Assembly: GCA_022577435.1 (NCBI GenBank)
Contig: JAKOON010000026.1
Coordinates: forward strand, 5,002,642 to 5,066,641
Length of the DNA: 64,000 nucleotides
Reading direction: 5' to 3'
From: Embiotoca jacksoni
Taxonomy: Eukaryota > Chordata > Actinopteri > Embiotocidae
The notes under the pieces were generated by a model. The model made no database searches, had not been told where the DNA came from, and saw only the letters and a program-made list of their open reading frames with translations. Numbering within the stretch: the stretch's first letter is position 1; every line of letters starts with the position of its first letter. Positions 1-13,086 of this stretch are shown piece by piece. The position numbers and the translations under genes were made by a program.

Positions 1-1086
1 TCTCTTGGGAGACAAAAGGGTCGGGTATGTGTCCTATATTTAAGTTTTCATGAGCACTGTTACATTTTTTATGAAGCAAATTTCATTAAATTAACTCATT
101 TTGTTTAATTAATAATTCATTTCCCATTGGAGAGCACCTGTTGGCAAGGTTACATTTCAAATCAAAGGAAGAATGAAACAGACACAGAGACGAGAGAGCG
201 GGGTAGAAAATGTCCCCTTGAATTTCCTGCGTAATAAGTTTGCAGAGCCGTCGTCATTTCAATCGACTGCCCTCACCAGAAAACCACATCATTGTTTGAC
301 CATTTAAATGCACAAAAGTCGCACGTTTCTGGGCGCAACTCGATGTTTTTTGTGCAAAAAAAGTCAGTTCAGTGTCCTCACCTGATGATTTACGTTCAAC
401 ACGGGGTGTCATGTGGCTTTTATGTAACTGGACGCAGGGAGAGGTTGTCATGCAGGAGACTGGACTTCATTTACTGTCCATTTTCATAGCTGCCATGGGC
501 AGAAAGAAATTATATTAAAACTCATGTTTTATTTAGATCAAGAAAAAGATCATTTAATTTAGGTTGGAATAAAGACTGTCTCCCAACCAACATCCAACTA
601 GAGCAGAAATGATTAGCTGTCAATAATATGCTCCAATTTTGATGACTGATTAATTATTTAGTCATTTTGAAGCAAAAATGACATATTTCATGGTTTGCAG
701 CTCTTTTGTGTTTCTGATTGTGTGGCAGAATAGCAGCAACATTTATCACCTCCCATGCATGTGAGCGTGCCCTAAACAAAGCAGGGGGATCTGCACAAAG
801 AAATGATTTCTCCAGAGTGCATGTTAGTGGCCCCAAAAGCCCCACGGGCATCTTTAACTACGTGTTTTTGTCGTCCAAACCACAGGAAAGCAATTATTAA
901 TCGTGTACGTTTAATATCCGCATTTTGCTGATTGTTCACCGTCAGCTTTGAAAATCTGTGTATAAATTAAGACTATGTGTCCACAATGAGCCTGCTGAAT
1001 TTTAAAAAGATGTTTCGGTGTGAAAATAACATGCGCCCACACCGTGCTTCTCAGCTTGTTTCTGCAACCAGTCCCATACGCACTGA

Positions 1087-1092
<6 letters not shown>

Positions 1093-1122
<30 letters not shown>
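1093..1122. repeat. Poly-A tract (30 bp)
   Basis: An uninterrupted A run, seen directly. It may be the tail of an old retroposed element, but no element body was recognised. Confidence 0.9.
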
Positions 1123-1123
<1 letters not shown>

Positions 1124-3598
1124 ACAGAAGAAGAACCGGCATACTGTTTCTGTGTCGTCGTCTTCTTGCTACTTAAACAGTTTCAACTTTGAAGAGTTTT
1201 CAATGATGATAAAATCAGCAAAGTGTTGTTGTTGTAATCACTGTTGCTCTTCTTCTGGTCTTCCCAATTTAGTTCAAGAAAACAATGAAACACAGCAACA
1301 CTGCCACCATCTGGTTAGTCAGCAGTACGACAGGGTTTCTACAAGGATTAATATTTCTCGCACACGGCACAACGGCGAGCTTTTAAAAACTCTGCATCGA
1401 GAAATTGGAGTCTGGATGGAGGTTCAAGACAGAAAAAGATGATTTATGAATTTTTTTTCCCAGTTTAATGAGGACATGGTCTAAAAGTTAGACTATGGAT
1501 TGAATCACGAACCCTTCAGACTCACCCTGCTGATTTCATGTTACTCTGTAGTGCACGTTTTTAAATGTTAGGTGGTGACAACACGTTCAGAAACTCATGT
1601 ACACAACAGGTGCAGTTTTATGAGCAGAATGCGAGGGCTTAAAACTCTTAAAAGTAGTGTGAAATTCAGTAAAATGTGAAGTTGACCACAGAAACCTGGT
1701 TTAAAACTTTTTTTCTTGTTATAATTAAGTGCTTTTTAAATAAAATAGTGAAGTACGGCCACAAACTTAACCAACTGTAAAGGAAAGCGATTAGTTATCA
1801 TTTTTATGAGGTTACATAGTTTGTTTCGGAGGCAAAATAACCATCGAAACAAAAACCAATCACACAATTCATTAGGACACCTATTCATGCAGTTATCCAA
1901 TCAGCCAATCGTGTGGCTGCAGCGCAAAACAGAAAATCTACCAGTTAATGGTCACTATCACTCGTCAGGAAGACATGTGAACCTGCTGAGCTGAGATTTT
2001 CACCACAAATGTCTCTAAGGTTTACTGGTGAAAGAAAAGAAAAAAAACATTCGCTGAAAGAGAGGGCCGTCTTGGTGAGAGAGGTCAGAGGTCAACCAGG
2101 TTGGAGCTGACAGAAAGGCTACTAAGCAAGAAAACCGTTTTTTGTTTTTTTTCAGTTGTGGTGAGCAGAGAAACATCTCGGAACGAACGACACAATCGAA
2201 ACCTTTCACTCCCGTCAGGCGGGAACAGAAGTCTGAGGCTACGGTGGACGCAGGCTCGCCGAAACCGGACAGTTGGAAGTCTGGAAGAAATGTTTTCCTG
2301 ATCCCATGAATCTCCAATTTTCTGCCGTGGCTGCAGATGGCAGGTCAGAAAATAAGCAGCGTGAATCCGTGGCAGCCAATCTGCCTCGTGTCAACCGTTC
2401 ACGGCTCCTGGCGCTGCTGGTGGCGGTGATGTTGTGGTTCTCCTGGCACGCTGTGTGTCCTCAATTTATACCAGTAAATCACTGTCAAGAGTACGAGCGT
2501 CATCTAAAGGCTGCCTCAAACAAGATAATGCACCTTCAGAGGCCTGAATCCAGCAGGACACCGTGTGAGATGTGATTGGTGTCATGAATGTACAGCTGCA
2601 GAAACAATCCTATACAAGTCGACATGGAGCCTCAAGGGGAATATCTGCAACATTTTTGATGAATCCACAAAGAAGAAATAAGTCTGTCTGAGAGGTACAG
2701 GCTCTACTCAGTACTGATATTTAGAGGCTATGAGTTTGTTTTTCCAAATATGTCACACTCTTCTATTTACTTTGAACCTGCAAATCAAGACCTGAGGAGA
2801 TGGAAAGGAGACGAGAAGCAGGAGCGGCACAAGGCTGGGAGCTGGAGTCAGAACCATTGGTTCTCATGCTTAATTACACGGCTGACCCTTGACAGGGAGC
2901 CGTGATCAAATCAGTCAACGGATCACACTAAAAGCGGAAAAACAAGTTTTTATCTTCATCTTGATCTTCATCTTAATTTTTTTTTTAAAAGAAAAGAAGA
3001 GAGAGAGCACATTAGCCTTGTTTCAGCCTCCCTTAACCTTTGGAATTGATTTTTAAGATTTTACTGATCACTTTAAAAGCGCTTCATGGCTCTGAGCCGA
3101 GTCCCAACAAGCCAGGTTGCAGTCTCAGATCCTCCGTCAGGACTCTTGCGGCTGATTGTCGACCCAGATCAAGACCACAGGAGGCCTCGGTGACATATTT
3201 TCAATAACTTTCTCAAACATACTCTACGTCTTTTAGCGGCATCTTTGTTTTACTTCGGCCTCCAATACATTTCATATTCCTCTTCTTTACTGTCGAGTTT
3301 TCGAACTATCATTATTAGTATTCTCTACATATGTCATACACAGCTCCATATGAAACTGCTCCTTCCCCCTCAGGCTGTCACATCTGGTGTTAGGCAGCTT
3401 TGTCCTCCACAACCTGTCGTTTCTTTTAATTAAACCCACTTACAGTCTCACAGCTGCATTTTGAGTTGATCATTATGAGTCTGGTTCTCAACATGCACAA
3501 TGTCACACAGCTTTTAAGTCTGTGTCCCTTCATTTTGTTGACTGCGTTGTTATGTAATGCTACATGGTGCGGATCTGATGGTGGTTTGAGGCTATTAT

Positions 3599-3609
3599 AC
3601 ACACGCACG

Positions 3610-3664
<55 letters not shown>
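3599..3664. repeat. (CA)n microsatellite upstream of the opsin
   Basis: About 65 bp of almost perfect CA repeat beginning with three ACGC units. It ends about 390 bp before the opsin start codon, so it lies in or next to the promoter. Alternating purine-pyrimidine tracts of this length can adopt Z-DNA and are usually length-polymorphic. Confidence 0.95.
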
Positions 3665-3665
<1 letters not shown>

Positions 3666-3704
3666 AACTCGCCGCTCCCTGTTGAGGTTTTTGTCCCCCA
3701 GCTG

Positions 3705-4050
3705 TGGGTGATAAAAGCTCAGGCGCACTTCGCCCTGCACAGTGGCCGCGCAGGAAAAGGAGCGCACCTCTTCAGAGCGCACGGCGGAGAGGCGGATCTA
3801 AACGCAGGACACCGGCATCTAGCGCGCTTATTCGCCAAGTGGCTCTCCCGGACTGGATGGTCCAACCGTTTACAATATCTTCATTAAAAAAAAAAGGTGC
3901 TACGTGCCCGCAGGCTGCAGCGGAAGACTCCCCCATGTGTCCCAGCTCCTCCAGATGAGTTGACCGAAACATAAGCACCGAGACAGATGGTTCCGTCCCG
4001 TGGTGCAAACTTCCGACTGGTCCAAACTTCGCGGCTCGGCCCGGCCCGGC
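3705..4050 (+). promoter_or_regulatory. Probable opsin promoter and 5' leader with upstream ATGs
   Basis: GC content and CpG frequency rise sharply here compared with the AT-rich flank, as expected for a promoter and first exon. A weak TATA-like GATAAAAG lies at about 3710-3717. If transcription starts near 3740 and the leader is unspliced, it contains ATGs at 3857 (34-codon uORF, ending 3958), 3934, 3955 (two codons then stop) and 3987. The last opens a frame to 4226 that overlaps the opsin start out of frame. The true start site is unknown and the leader could be spliced. Confidence 0.4.
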
Positions 4051-4423
4051 ATGATCATTTCCAACGTGAGCCTGAGCTGTGCGCACTGTTCCGGGGGAGT
4101 AGCCCGCGGCACGGCGGCGTACGAGGAGGTACCCGGTTCTCTTCCCCCTCCGTCCCTGAGCCCAACGGGGCACCTGGTGGTGGCGGTGTGCCTCGGTTTC
4201 ATCGGCACCTTCGGGCTCCTCAGTAACTTCCTGGTGCTCGGGCTGTTCTGCCGGTACCGGGCTTTGCGCACTCCCATGAACCTCCTTCTGGTGAGCATCT
4301 CGATGAGCGACCTGCTGGTCAGCGTGCTGGGGACCCCGTTCAGCTTCGCAGCCAGCACCCAGGGGCGGTGGTTGATCGGACGCGCTGGCTGCGTTTGGTA
4401 TGGATTCGTGAACTCATGTTTGG
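4051..4423 (+). CDS. TMT opsin exon 1 (residues 1-124 plus one base)
   Basis: It covers the extracellular N-terminus with a Ser/Pro-rich stretch at 27-38, helix 1 (HLVVAVCLGFIGTFG), helix 2 (MNLLLVSISMSDLLVS) and the start of helix 3 (RAGCVWYGFVNSCL). The donor reads TTG-G|GTGAGC. The frame is also open upstream of 4051, but only from a GTG, so ATG 4051 is the credible start. The exon is strongly GC-rich. Confidence 0.94.
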
Positions 4424-7400
4424 GTGAGCAGCTGATTCATTATCTTTGGCATGTGTCAGTAGAGATAGAACGACCAGTATAGCACATTTGATGTCTTTAA
4501 ATCGAAATATAATACTATTGGTACTCTCATTTCACATCGAACAAGTGAAAGCAGCATGAAATATTGATTTTGCCTCTTTGCTTTTGCTGTCAGTCAGATG
4601 GAGTCTGACTGATTTCTGACAGCGCTCAACAGATTTAAGTCTTTATGTCACAGAAAGTGTGAAAATCTCGTCTTCAAAATGTCATTTTATTTTTTTTGCA
4701 GTTTGGCTATATCATGCCTTTTTATCCAAAAGGATTACAGGAGCACCAAGTGACAGCATCCCGTCAATTCTTAATTGGATACAAAAAATGTGCTTAGCTA
4801 CTAAGCATGTCCTTTTTTTTTTCTTTTTCTGGTAGCAGCTGCAAGACCCTGCTGCAACATAAAACTCCACAAAATCCTGTTTACCCATTTCACTCTCCAG
4901 TCAATTTCATTTAAAAGAAAAAAGAAAATCATAAAGTAAAAATCCCTTTAAATTGTGAGGGGTGTGATCTGCTGATAATTTGCAGCTGCTTTGCCGACAT
5001 GTGATATGGTAAAGTATTCAGATTTAGTCCCAGAGGTATCAATAGCAAAAACAATTTTGAGAGGAGGATAAGGCGCAAGACGACACGAACACTAAAATAA
5101 ACATAAAACATGGAAAAAGCATTTCTGATCGTATTACATAATAAATCCGCTCTTGTCAGGCTCTTATCTAAATCCTCAAGAGGTTTCGTCTCATGTTGAA
5201 ATTCGTGCGTACGGGACTGTCGACAGAGCTCTTCGGCAGTGCTGGTATCGAATCTGTGACCTTTCAGGCTCAGGCCAATATGTCTGTAATTACTGTCTGC
5301 GATTGATTGATGTCACCATTGTGCTCACAAACTGAGGGATCCCTGATTTTCTAGCCATCGGAGCGATAAAAACCAGAGGAGAGAGATAATGATTGGGGGA
5401 GGAGGAATCCTGCTGTGCTCAATGGGCTCCATCTAGATTTAGATGTTCTCTCTTTACACTAGAGGGACTTAAGTGAACAATCAATCTGCCAGTAGTCTTA
5501 AATACAGAACGCTCTTTTTTTTCTCACACTCACCAAGTCATCGTATATCCCTGATTCTGTCTTTCCTGTGGAGTCTGGTCATAGAGTAAAGTGTTGTGTC
5601 TTGAATGTGGTGGACTTGCAGTAAAGTATATTTAAGTGTTGCTCTTAAACTTGTTTTTTTTTTTTTAATTTTTATGAGAAGTCTGGAATTCAAGTAGTCC
5701 CATAAGGTGCAGTAGGATGTTGTTGTTGCTCTTAAAATCAGATTTTGCTCCTTAATTCAGTTGTTTTCTCTTTGGAGTCTGGACATGCAGTGAGGCATTA
5801 TCACTCAAAAATCTGTTGTTTTCTCTTTTGGGATCTAGACTTACTGTAAGCTACAGTAGTGCCGTTGCTCTTAATTCAGTTATTTTGTCTTTGGAGATTG
5901 GATTTACAGTAAGGTTCAGGAAGATATTGATCTTAAATCAGTTATTTTCTCGGTGGAGTTTGAACCAGTCTACCACCTGGACCTGCAGTGAGGCGTCATT
6001 CTAAAATCAAGTGTTTTCTCTTTGGAGTCCGGACTTACTTGAAAGTACAGTAAAGTAAATAATCACTTATTTTCTTGGTGGAGTTGCATTGAAGTCGCTC
6101 TTTTTTTTATGTGGAATCTGGACTTGCACGAAGTTATAATCATTCTAAAATCAGGTGTTTTCTCTTTGGAGTCTGAAGTCAGTAAGATGTTGCTCTTAAA
6201 GCAGTTGTTTTCTTGGTGTAGTCTGGACTTGCAGAGTTGTTGTTAATCTAAAGTCTCTTGTTTTTTTCTTTGGCGTCTGGACTTGCAGTGTGCCTCAAAC
6301 CTGAACTGTTGTCTCATCTCTTTCCCATTAAACTAGAGGATTGTGAATAAATTCCTCGACTCCGCTTTACAACTAATGAGCTCCTCTTTAAACAAAGTGA
6401 CGCTCCCTCTGTAATGAGACTCTTAATACCTAATTTTACAGTTTGTTCACAACCAGAGAACTTGGATGATTACGTTTTGCACAATGTTCCTCGGTGGTGC
6501 ACGTTTAGAGGCATCTGGAGAATAAATTTGAAATAAACCAGAGCGTTAAAACTGTACACAGGATCAAAGACTCGCAGCTGAAAAAGACCCGAACAAGATG
6601 ACATGCGTGAGACTACCGGAGTGGAGAGATTGGGAACCCATGCGTCAACGATTTATGAGAGTTGGGAGTGACTGATGACAGTTTGGTTAGAATTCATCAC
6701 GTAGTGGAAGGACAGAGAGATATGCACGGTCAAGTTACTTTACATCATATTCACTGAGGTTAAAGGAGGAGGGTTTTGTTTTGTAAGTGAGTTACTTTTT
6801 AGAAGTGTTGTTGGATTTGGTCCTTACAGCTGGAACAGGAGTCAGAGATCAATCTATTGATCTGGTTTTAGGTGGAATAAGTTACAACCCGAGGAAGGGA
6901 TTCAGCTTGAATTGCATTGCTCTTTTTAGAAGGCATATTTATCAATACAGTATATTTATGTGCTAGTGCATTAAATTTGTGCAGTAACTCAACAATTCGG
7001 AGCAATTTGTTTGCATGCAAGTGGCTTCCCAGAGGTCCTTTTGTTGATATTTAAGTGTACAAAGTAAAGCCGGATTTCTAGTGCTCAGTCTGGTTGCTTT
7101 AAATGACATTTAAAGTAAAGACACTTTTGAACTGTGGATTAGAAGTGATTCTGATTGAAAAAAAACAAGAAAAAAAAAACAAACATTTACAGAAGGTAAC
7201 TACAGAAGTTTCTATAGTTCTTTATTTCCAACCATTTCTTATCAATATCTTACCAGGAACATACATTTAACTGGGTGCCGGATCCCTTTCAGGCCGACCA
7301 AACGGAGATGAGTCTCCGTTTTGCGGGGCTGAAGTGAAAACAGAGCTGTAACCTTTTTGCTGAGATCCTTTCTTGTTAGTTAATGGGACGTTTTTTTGCC

Positions 7401-10400
7401 TGCTGCAATTACCCAGACAACACGAGTGCTACTGGAGCGTGCAGTCAGGGCCGCTTAGCAAGCTTGTAATCAAGCGTCATCAGCACACTCTCGCTGGAGC
7501 GAGATCGTCTGCATGGACATTTTCCCACTTTGTATTTCCGTCCCGGTCTGTTTCTCTGTGAACAGTCGAGCATCATATTCTTTAAAGGGCGAAATATGTG
7601 GATGTTGTGAATTTAGTTGAAGGCTTATAGTTTGTTAATCAACTATTCTATGTATTCATTTGCATATTGGTGACTAAGTGCTTTTGTGTTTTTAGTCATA
7701 GTTCAGCAAAGTGGTGCAGTTCTCATTCAAGCATGATGGGCGCCTGACGTTTGTGTGTGTAACGTGAGGCTTTCGTCAGGGGTTGAAGGTCAGCTATGTG
7801 CTTAGTGGAAGGATATCTGTCTCTTTGTGCATGTTCAAGATCAAAGAGAAGTTATGAAACCGACTGACGAAAGGAGGTTCTTTGATGACTATAAAAGCCA
7901 AATGTTTCTGGGTTTGTTGGCGTGAGATTTGACTGAAACATATTTCATTTTATCCAAGACCGCCACGTGTTTTTGTTTGAGGCAGTTTTTCCCCAACAAG
8001 GTCAAATTTAGGAAATTTTTCACTGCGCTAAAATACCCTGGTTACACAAATAGTAATTACTGCACATAACTCCACAGAGGGCGGAATAAAATTGTGATTT
8101 CAATACAAAAACCTGGAATCGGTCTGTACACTCATGTCAAGTCAGAATATGTGTTCCAAAGGTGTGTTATCCCTGGCGTCTCCTGTTTTCGTGTTTTTTT
8201 TGTTGTTGTTGTTTTTTAACTCAAACCAGGGAGTCCTCCATTCTTCCTCTAAAATAAAAAAATACATTTTAGTTGGACATTTTTGCGCTTTTTAAAACTG
8301 GCGTGAAGGACAAACAGTAAACATAAAGAAAGGCAGGGAATCACTGACATGTAAGGATAGGTAAAGAAATCATTACTGAATATTAGCAGTTCGATTATAA
8401 GCTTAACTGTTTGTACGCGTGTTATTGACCCTGACCTATTGAGTTTCTGCTTTCGTCACGATACCAGAAGTTTTGCTGCAAATTCCACTGATTCTTCCAT
8501 GATTCTTGACATTAACAATTCAAAACCACAAAAGCAGCTTTGATCATTTTCATCCCACTTAAACGTGAAATACCTCCCCACACGACCCTTGATGAGGTTT
8601 TTTTTTCGATCCTTTCATAGATGAAAGTTCCAGCTCCTTTTAATGTGAAGATTTGCTGCTTTTCTCTGTTGTTTTTGTGTTTAACGGAAATCTATCAGTG
8701 ATGAATGAGGACGTCCTATCAGGGACTAGTGAAGGCCAATTCTCAACAGAATGATAAGAAAATAATCTGCAGGTGAATGAGTAATAGCATGATAGATATT
8801 TGATACCCTGTTTCCACCCCATTCATCCCATCATACTGCTCTACCAGTCGAAGTTTTTATCATTCGCACATGCTGCCTGTGCATATTCATTGTTATTTTC
8901 CTCTGCAGAAATCTCGCTGGTGAAATCAGGTTTTTATTAATCCTCTAATTGGATTATAGAAAACTAGATTTGTGTCACCGAAACAATCAGGTTACGGTAA
9001 CCCCAGCTGCCTGCAGTAAACGCATTTAAACACTGATGAAGGTCGTGATGAGGGGGTTGCAAATGAGAAACGGTCCGATTGGGCACGAGGATGAGGATCT
9101 GAAACGAGCAGCCGAGGAAGAGTCCTGCAGAGAGACACTGCAGGGGGGAAAATACAGGCAGAGGGAGATAAAGCGGAGAAGGAGAAACGAAGGAAAGGAG
9201 AGTCAAGAGTCGGAGAGAGAAAGAGCGCAAAGGCGAGAGACAATGAGAGATGATTAGATCCCGTGCTGACTCAGACCCGGGACACGGGGTCATTCATTTT
9301 ACCATAAATCTATTCCGCACCACTCCGGAGTTAGGCGAAGACGAATCGGGCCTCAGGTGAGAAAAAACATTAAAATTGATGCGGGAGAATCAAAGTGGGC
9401 CGTGTTTGAATCAAAGCCAACGTTGGCGGACTGATGGTCCCACCGGGCTCCGGGTACGAGACGGCGCAATCATTTCAGGAAATGAATGGAAAACCAACAA
9501 AACCCTCCAAGACACACAGACCACCTTCAGTTTGATGCCGAGCAGATGCTTCTAACATTCAACCTGTGACCACACGTAATTACTGCCAGTGTTTCTGCTG
9601 TCAGGCTCCTCTGCAGTTAAAAAGAGAACTGGACGATCTGCTTCTCACTGACCGCTGCTGAGACAGACTGTATCTGTGATGATGATGATGGTGATGGTGA
9701 CGATGATGACGGCAGACTCGGGAGGACACGGTCCTCACTGTGGCTGAAGTCATAGGAGTGCAATTACATTTTAATGGGTGTAACGCCGACTTCATGCAGC
9801 CGACGTGTGCAGCGATGGCTGAGCTGGCTCCGTTTCTGTATTCCTGAACTCCTGTGGTGCGTCATACCGGGTTCAAATGGTCACAGCTGGACATGTCCAT
9901 CAGCACCGCAGATTGAACCACAGCAGAAGTCCAAACAACAACCACATCCAGCCACAGCTTCACCCATCACAGCCGCCAAGAGCGGCTGCAGCTGTTTGTG
10001 TGCGTGTCTATACTGTCGCAGATTGGCCTTTTAAGATGAGTAATAAGCACTAAAAGTGTGAAATCATCTCTCCGTGTGTCTGCACAGTGTTTCCAAGAAC
10101 AGGTAGTGTATCATAACCGGACCGGACCAACACACCAACTGTTTTAAATGGTTCAGAAGAAATGTAAATACTTAGACTGTATATAAAAGTGGACGTGGCT
10201 TCTGGGTCTTAAAAAGTGAAGAAAACTGCAATACCACTGAGGGCCACCAGGGGTTGGATAGACTCCCAAATTTTAGTTGAGCAGTATAGCAGTATATGTG
10301 TGCGGGCCATATAGTGTCCTCGAGTTCCCAATCAGATCCAATCAGATGTGCAGCTCACTCCTCCCCCAGCTTGTCCAAATATGGTCACTTCTGGTTTCAA

Positions 10401-12791
10401 AAAAGCAAGATAGACCAAATCTGAACTTCAGGCCTCAGAACGTCATTTCACAAACTAACAGGCGACGTCACTGTTGATTGCTGCTTGTGTTAAACTCATT
10501 GTGCGGTAACACGAAAGTTAAAAGAAAAACTCGCCCACCTCAACCTTTCTGAGGCTTTTTAATGTCCCGATCCAGGTCACATCTTTTAGTCTGCACCAGC
10601 AACTTGCAGAACACAACAGTTTTTTTTAACTGACTTCCTCTCAAAGCTCTTTTCTGCAGGATTTGGAAAATGTCTGACTTTGGAGCCCCCAATTGGTGAC
10701 TTGAAACACTTCGATAGAAATTCACAATATTTATATTTCAGATTTTATTCAGTATCTCTACATAGCCAACTTCCCAATTAGCATATCAATTAAATATTGT
10801 TTGATGTTGTCTAGTCTTTTATATTGATGCGGTGTGTCGAATTAATCAGTTCGACCCAGAAGGGCACAGCTGTGGAGTCCACATGTTTTATTCAACCTGT
10901 GATGAATAGTGGGAGTTCTCAGACACTCTTCGGCCACCTGCGCACACAATCATTTCCATTTTTCTCAAGTCTCTCGCTCTTTGCTGGACCTGTTTGCGCC
11001 GACAGCCTCAGTCTGCTACTTACACCAAAGACGACAGAGTCTCAGCCAATCACGAGGCTTCATTACACATTGAGGTGCTTTGATTGTCTGTAATCAAAGT
11101 CACCGCTAGATCGTGCATAATGTGGAGGTCAAGTGCATCTGGACGGCACTTCAGCCCGTATTAATTGATTAGCTCTGATTTAAGAGTTAAAGCCACCTCG
11201 GGTAACAATTTACTCCAATTTTCTTTATTAATTTATTATTTTCTTTTTTAATTAGCAATTAACAAAGTAAAAGGACGACACGTCTGCTGCTGCTGCTAAG
11301 ATAAGTCATTTATGATATTAGGATTTTTTTTTTTAATTTTTTTTTTTTTTTTACCAGAAATATACCAAAGAAAAAAATCAAATTTGTCTTTTTATTTTAT
11401 TTTGTTTTAAATTTGCTTCTCAGTTTTAGAATTCATTAATCGATTAGTTGACTGGTGGTAGATTATCTATACAGTTCGCCGTTTACTTTCAAATTTTTGA
11501 AGTAATTTTTCAGGCAAAATTGACAAAATTTTTGATGTGAGGAGCTCCTTAAATGTGAGAATTTACTGTTTTTCTTCATCTTACATGCTATTAAATCGAT
11601 TGTCTTTAGATTTTGGAGAGTTTTTCAGACAAAGCGAGACATCTAAAAACATCTCTGGTGCTCTAATAGATTGTGATGTGCCTCTTCAAAACATGTTTCT
11701 GTTGTTTTGCAGATCAAAGAAATAATCATCAGAAATGAGAGCTGCAGCTTTTTGATAACAATATTTGGCTTTTTTTTTGTTTGTTGCTCATTGTAGTGTA
11801 AAATGCCAGTAATAATGAGAAAATAGACTAAATCAAATCCTAAAATACCCAGATAGGATGTCCTCAAAAGAATAACCAACAAATCTTCAAACATTTGCTC
11901 ACTAAAGGAATAGTTTTATAGGATTGTATTTTTTTATCAGCTGGAAAAATGGAGGCAGTATTAATTGAGATAAAATAAGGTCAATGAAATGTTCCGAGGA
12001 GTTTGACATGCTTAGACGAGCTTTGGTTGTATGGCTCTTTGAAACGCACATCATGGAGCTGTCTCACTCACTGTTATCACAGCGAACGTCGGTCGATGAA
12101 ATCCTGCATGTTCCTCTGTTTGCGCCCCAGAGATGTTAAAAGTTTAAAAACCATCAAGATGATCAAAGCAAGCGGAAAATCGACTTCAGTTTGTATCTAA
12201 ATGCATCTCAGTCATGATCTCAGAGTGAAATAGATGCTCTAGTTTTCTAGAAAAGCTGCTCCAAGACTCCCAAAAAGACCCAAATATTGATTTTTCAGCT
12301 CCTGTATGTCTCGTTAGATTTGACAATATATTGCGACTGACCGCTTCCTCTGTTCACCCAGGCATCGTCTCCCTGATTTCCCTGGCCGTTCTGTCCTACG
12401 AGCGTTACTGCACCATGATGTCGCCCACCCTGGCCGACGGCAGAGACTTCCGGCCGGCGCTGGGGGGGATCTGCTTCTCCTGGCTCTACTCCGTGGCCTG
12501 GACCGTGCCCCCTCTGCTGGGCTGGAGCAGGTACGGGCCCGAGGGTCCCGGCACCACCTGCTCGGTCGACTGGAAGACCCAGACGCCGAACAACATCTCC
12601 TACATCGTCTGCCTGTTCACCTTCTGCCTGCTGCTGCCATTCGGTGTCATCCTCTACTCCTACGGCAAGCTGCTGCGCGCCATCAGACAGGTGCGACTCT
12701 GCAAATGTAAATGTTATATGGGAGAGTTTGATCCAAAAAAAAAGTGAGAAAAATCTGCCTGAAATCTGCAAAACCCAGCGCCGACTCTGAT

Positions 12792-12830
<39 letters not shown>

Positions 12831-13003
12831 CTCCAGCTGCCAGTAAAACGACTTGAAGGTAGATTTGAGATAACACATGAGAAAAAACAAACAAACAAGG
12901 TTTGTCTATCTATGTGATTGAAATGCACACCTACAGTGTGCTCCCTAATCTGGGACCTTAATTGATCCATGACTGTATCAAAAGCCTCCGTCCAGTCTGC
13001 CTG

Positions 13004-13086
<83 letters not shown>

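Larger units (their letters stand above)
1..3700. other. Upstream intergenic region, no gene seen
   Basis: There is no convincing coding exon on either strand; the open frames are short, lack family motifs and some run through low-complexity sequence. A 30-base poly-A run lies at 1093-1122, followed by AGAAGAAG-rich sequence that looks like debris of a dispersed repeat. The rest is AT-rich unique-looking DNA. Distal regulatory DNA for the opsin may lie here, but I cannot point to a specific site. Confidence 0.6.
4424..12361 (+). other. Opsin intron 1 (7.9 kb)
   Basis: No coding exon is seen. The intron holds a degenerate minisatellite (5555-6300), a purine-rich tract (9060-9256) and one copy of the dispersed repeat family (10176-10480). 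The remainder is AT-rich sequence with poly-T runs near 11330-11352 and no recognisable structure. The acceptor is preceded by a pyrimidine-rich TTCCTCTGTTCACCCAG. Confidence 0.8.

Noticed and set aside
4000..4050. Extended opsin N-terminus from a GTG at 4000
   Set aside because: Animal translation needs a very good reason to start at GTG; ATG 4051 is in frame and gives a normal opsin N-terminus with an N-glycosylation site.
9036..9257. 73-codon Arg/Glu-rich open frame
   Set aside because: Explained by a purine-rich tract; no start context, splice sites or family resemblance.
12295..12894. 199-codon minus-strand open frame
   Set aside because: Antisense of opsin exon 2 and crossing a poly-T run read as poly-Lys.
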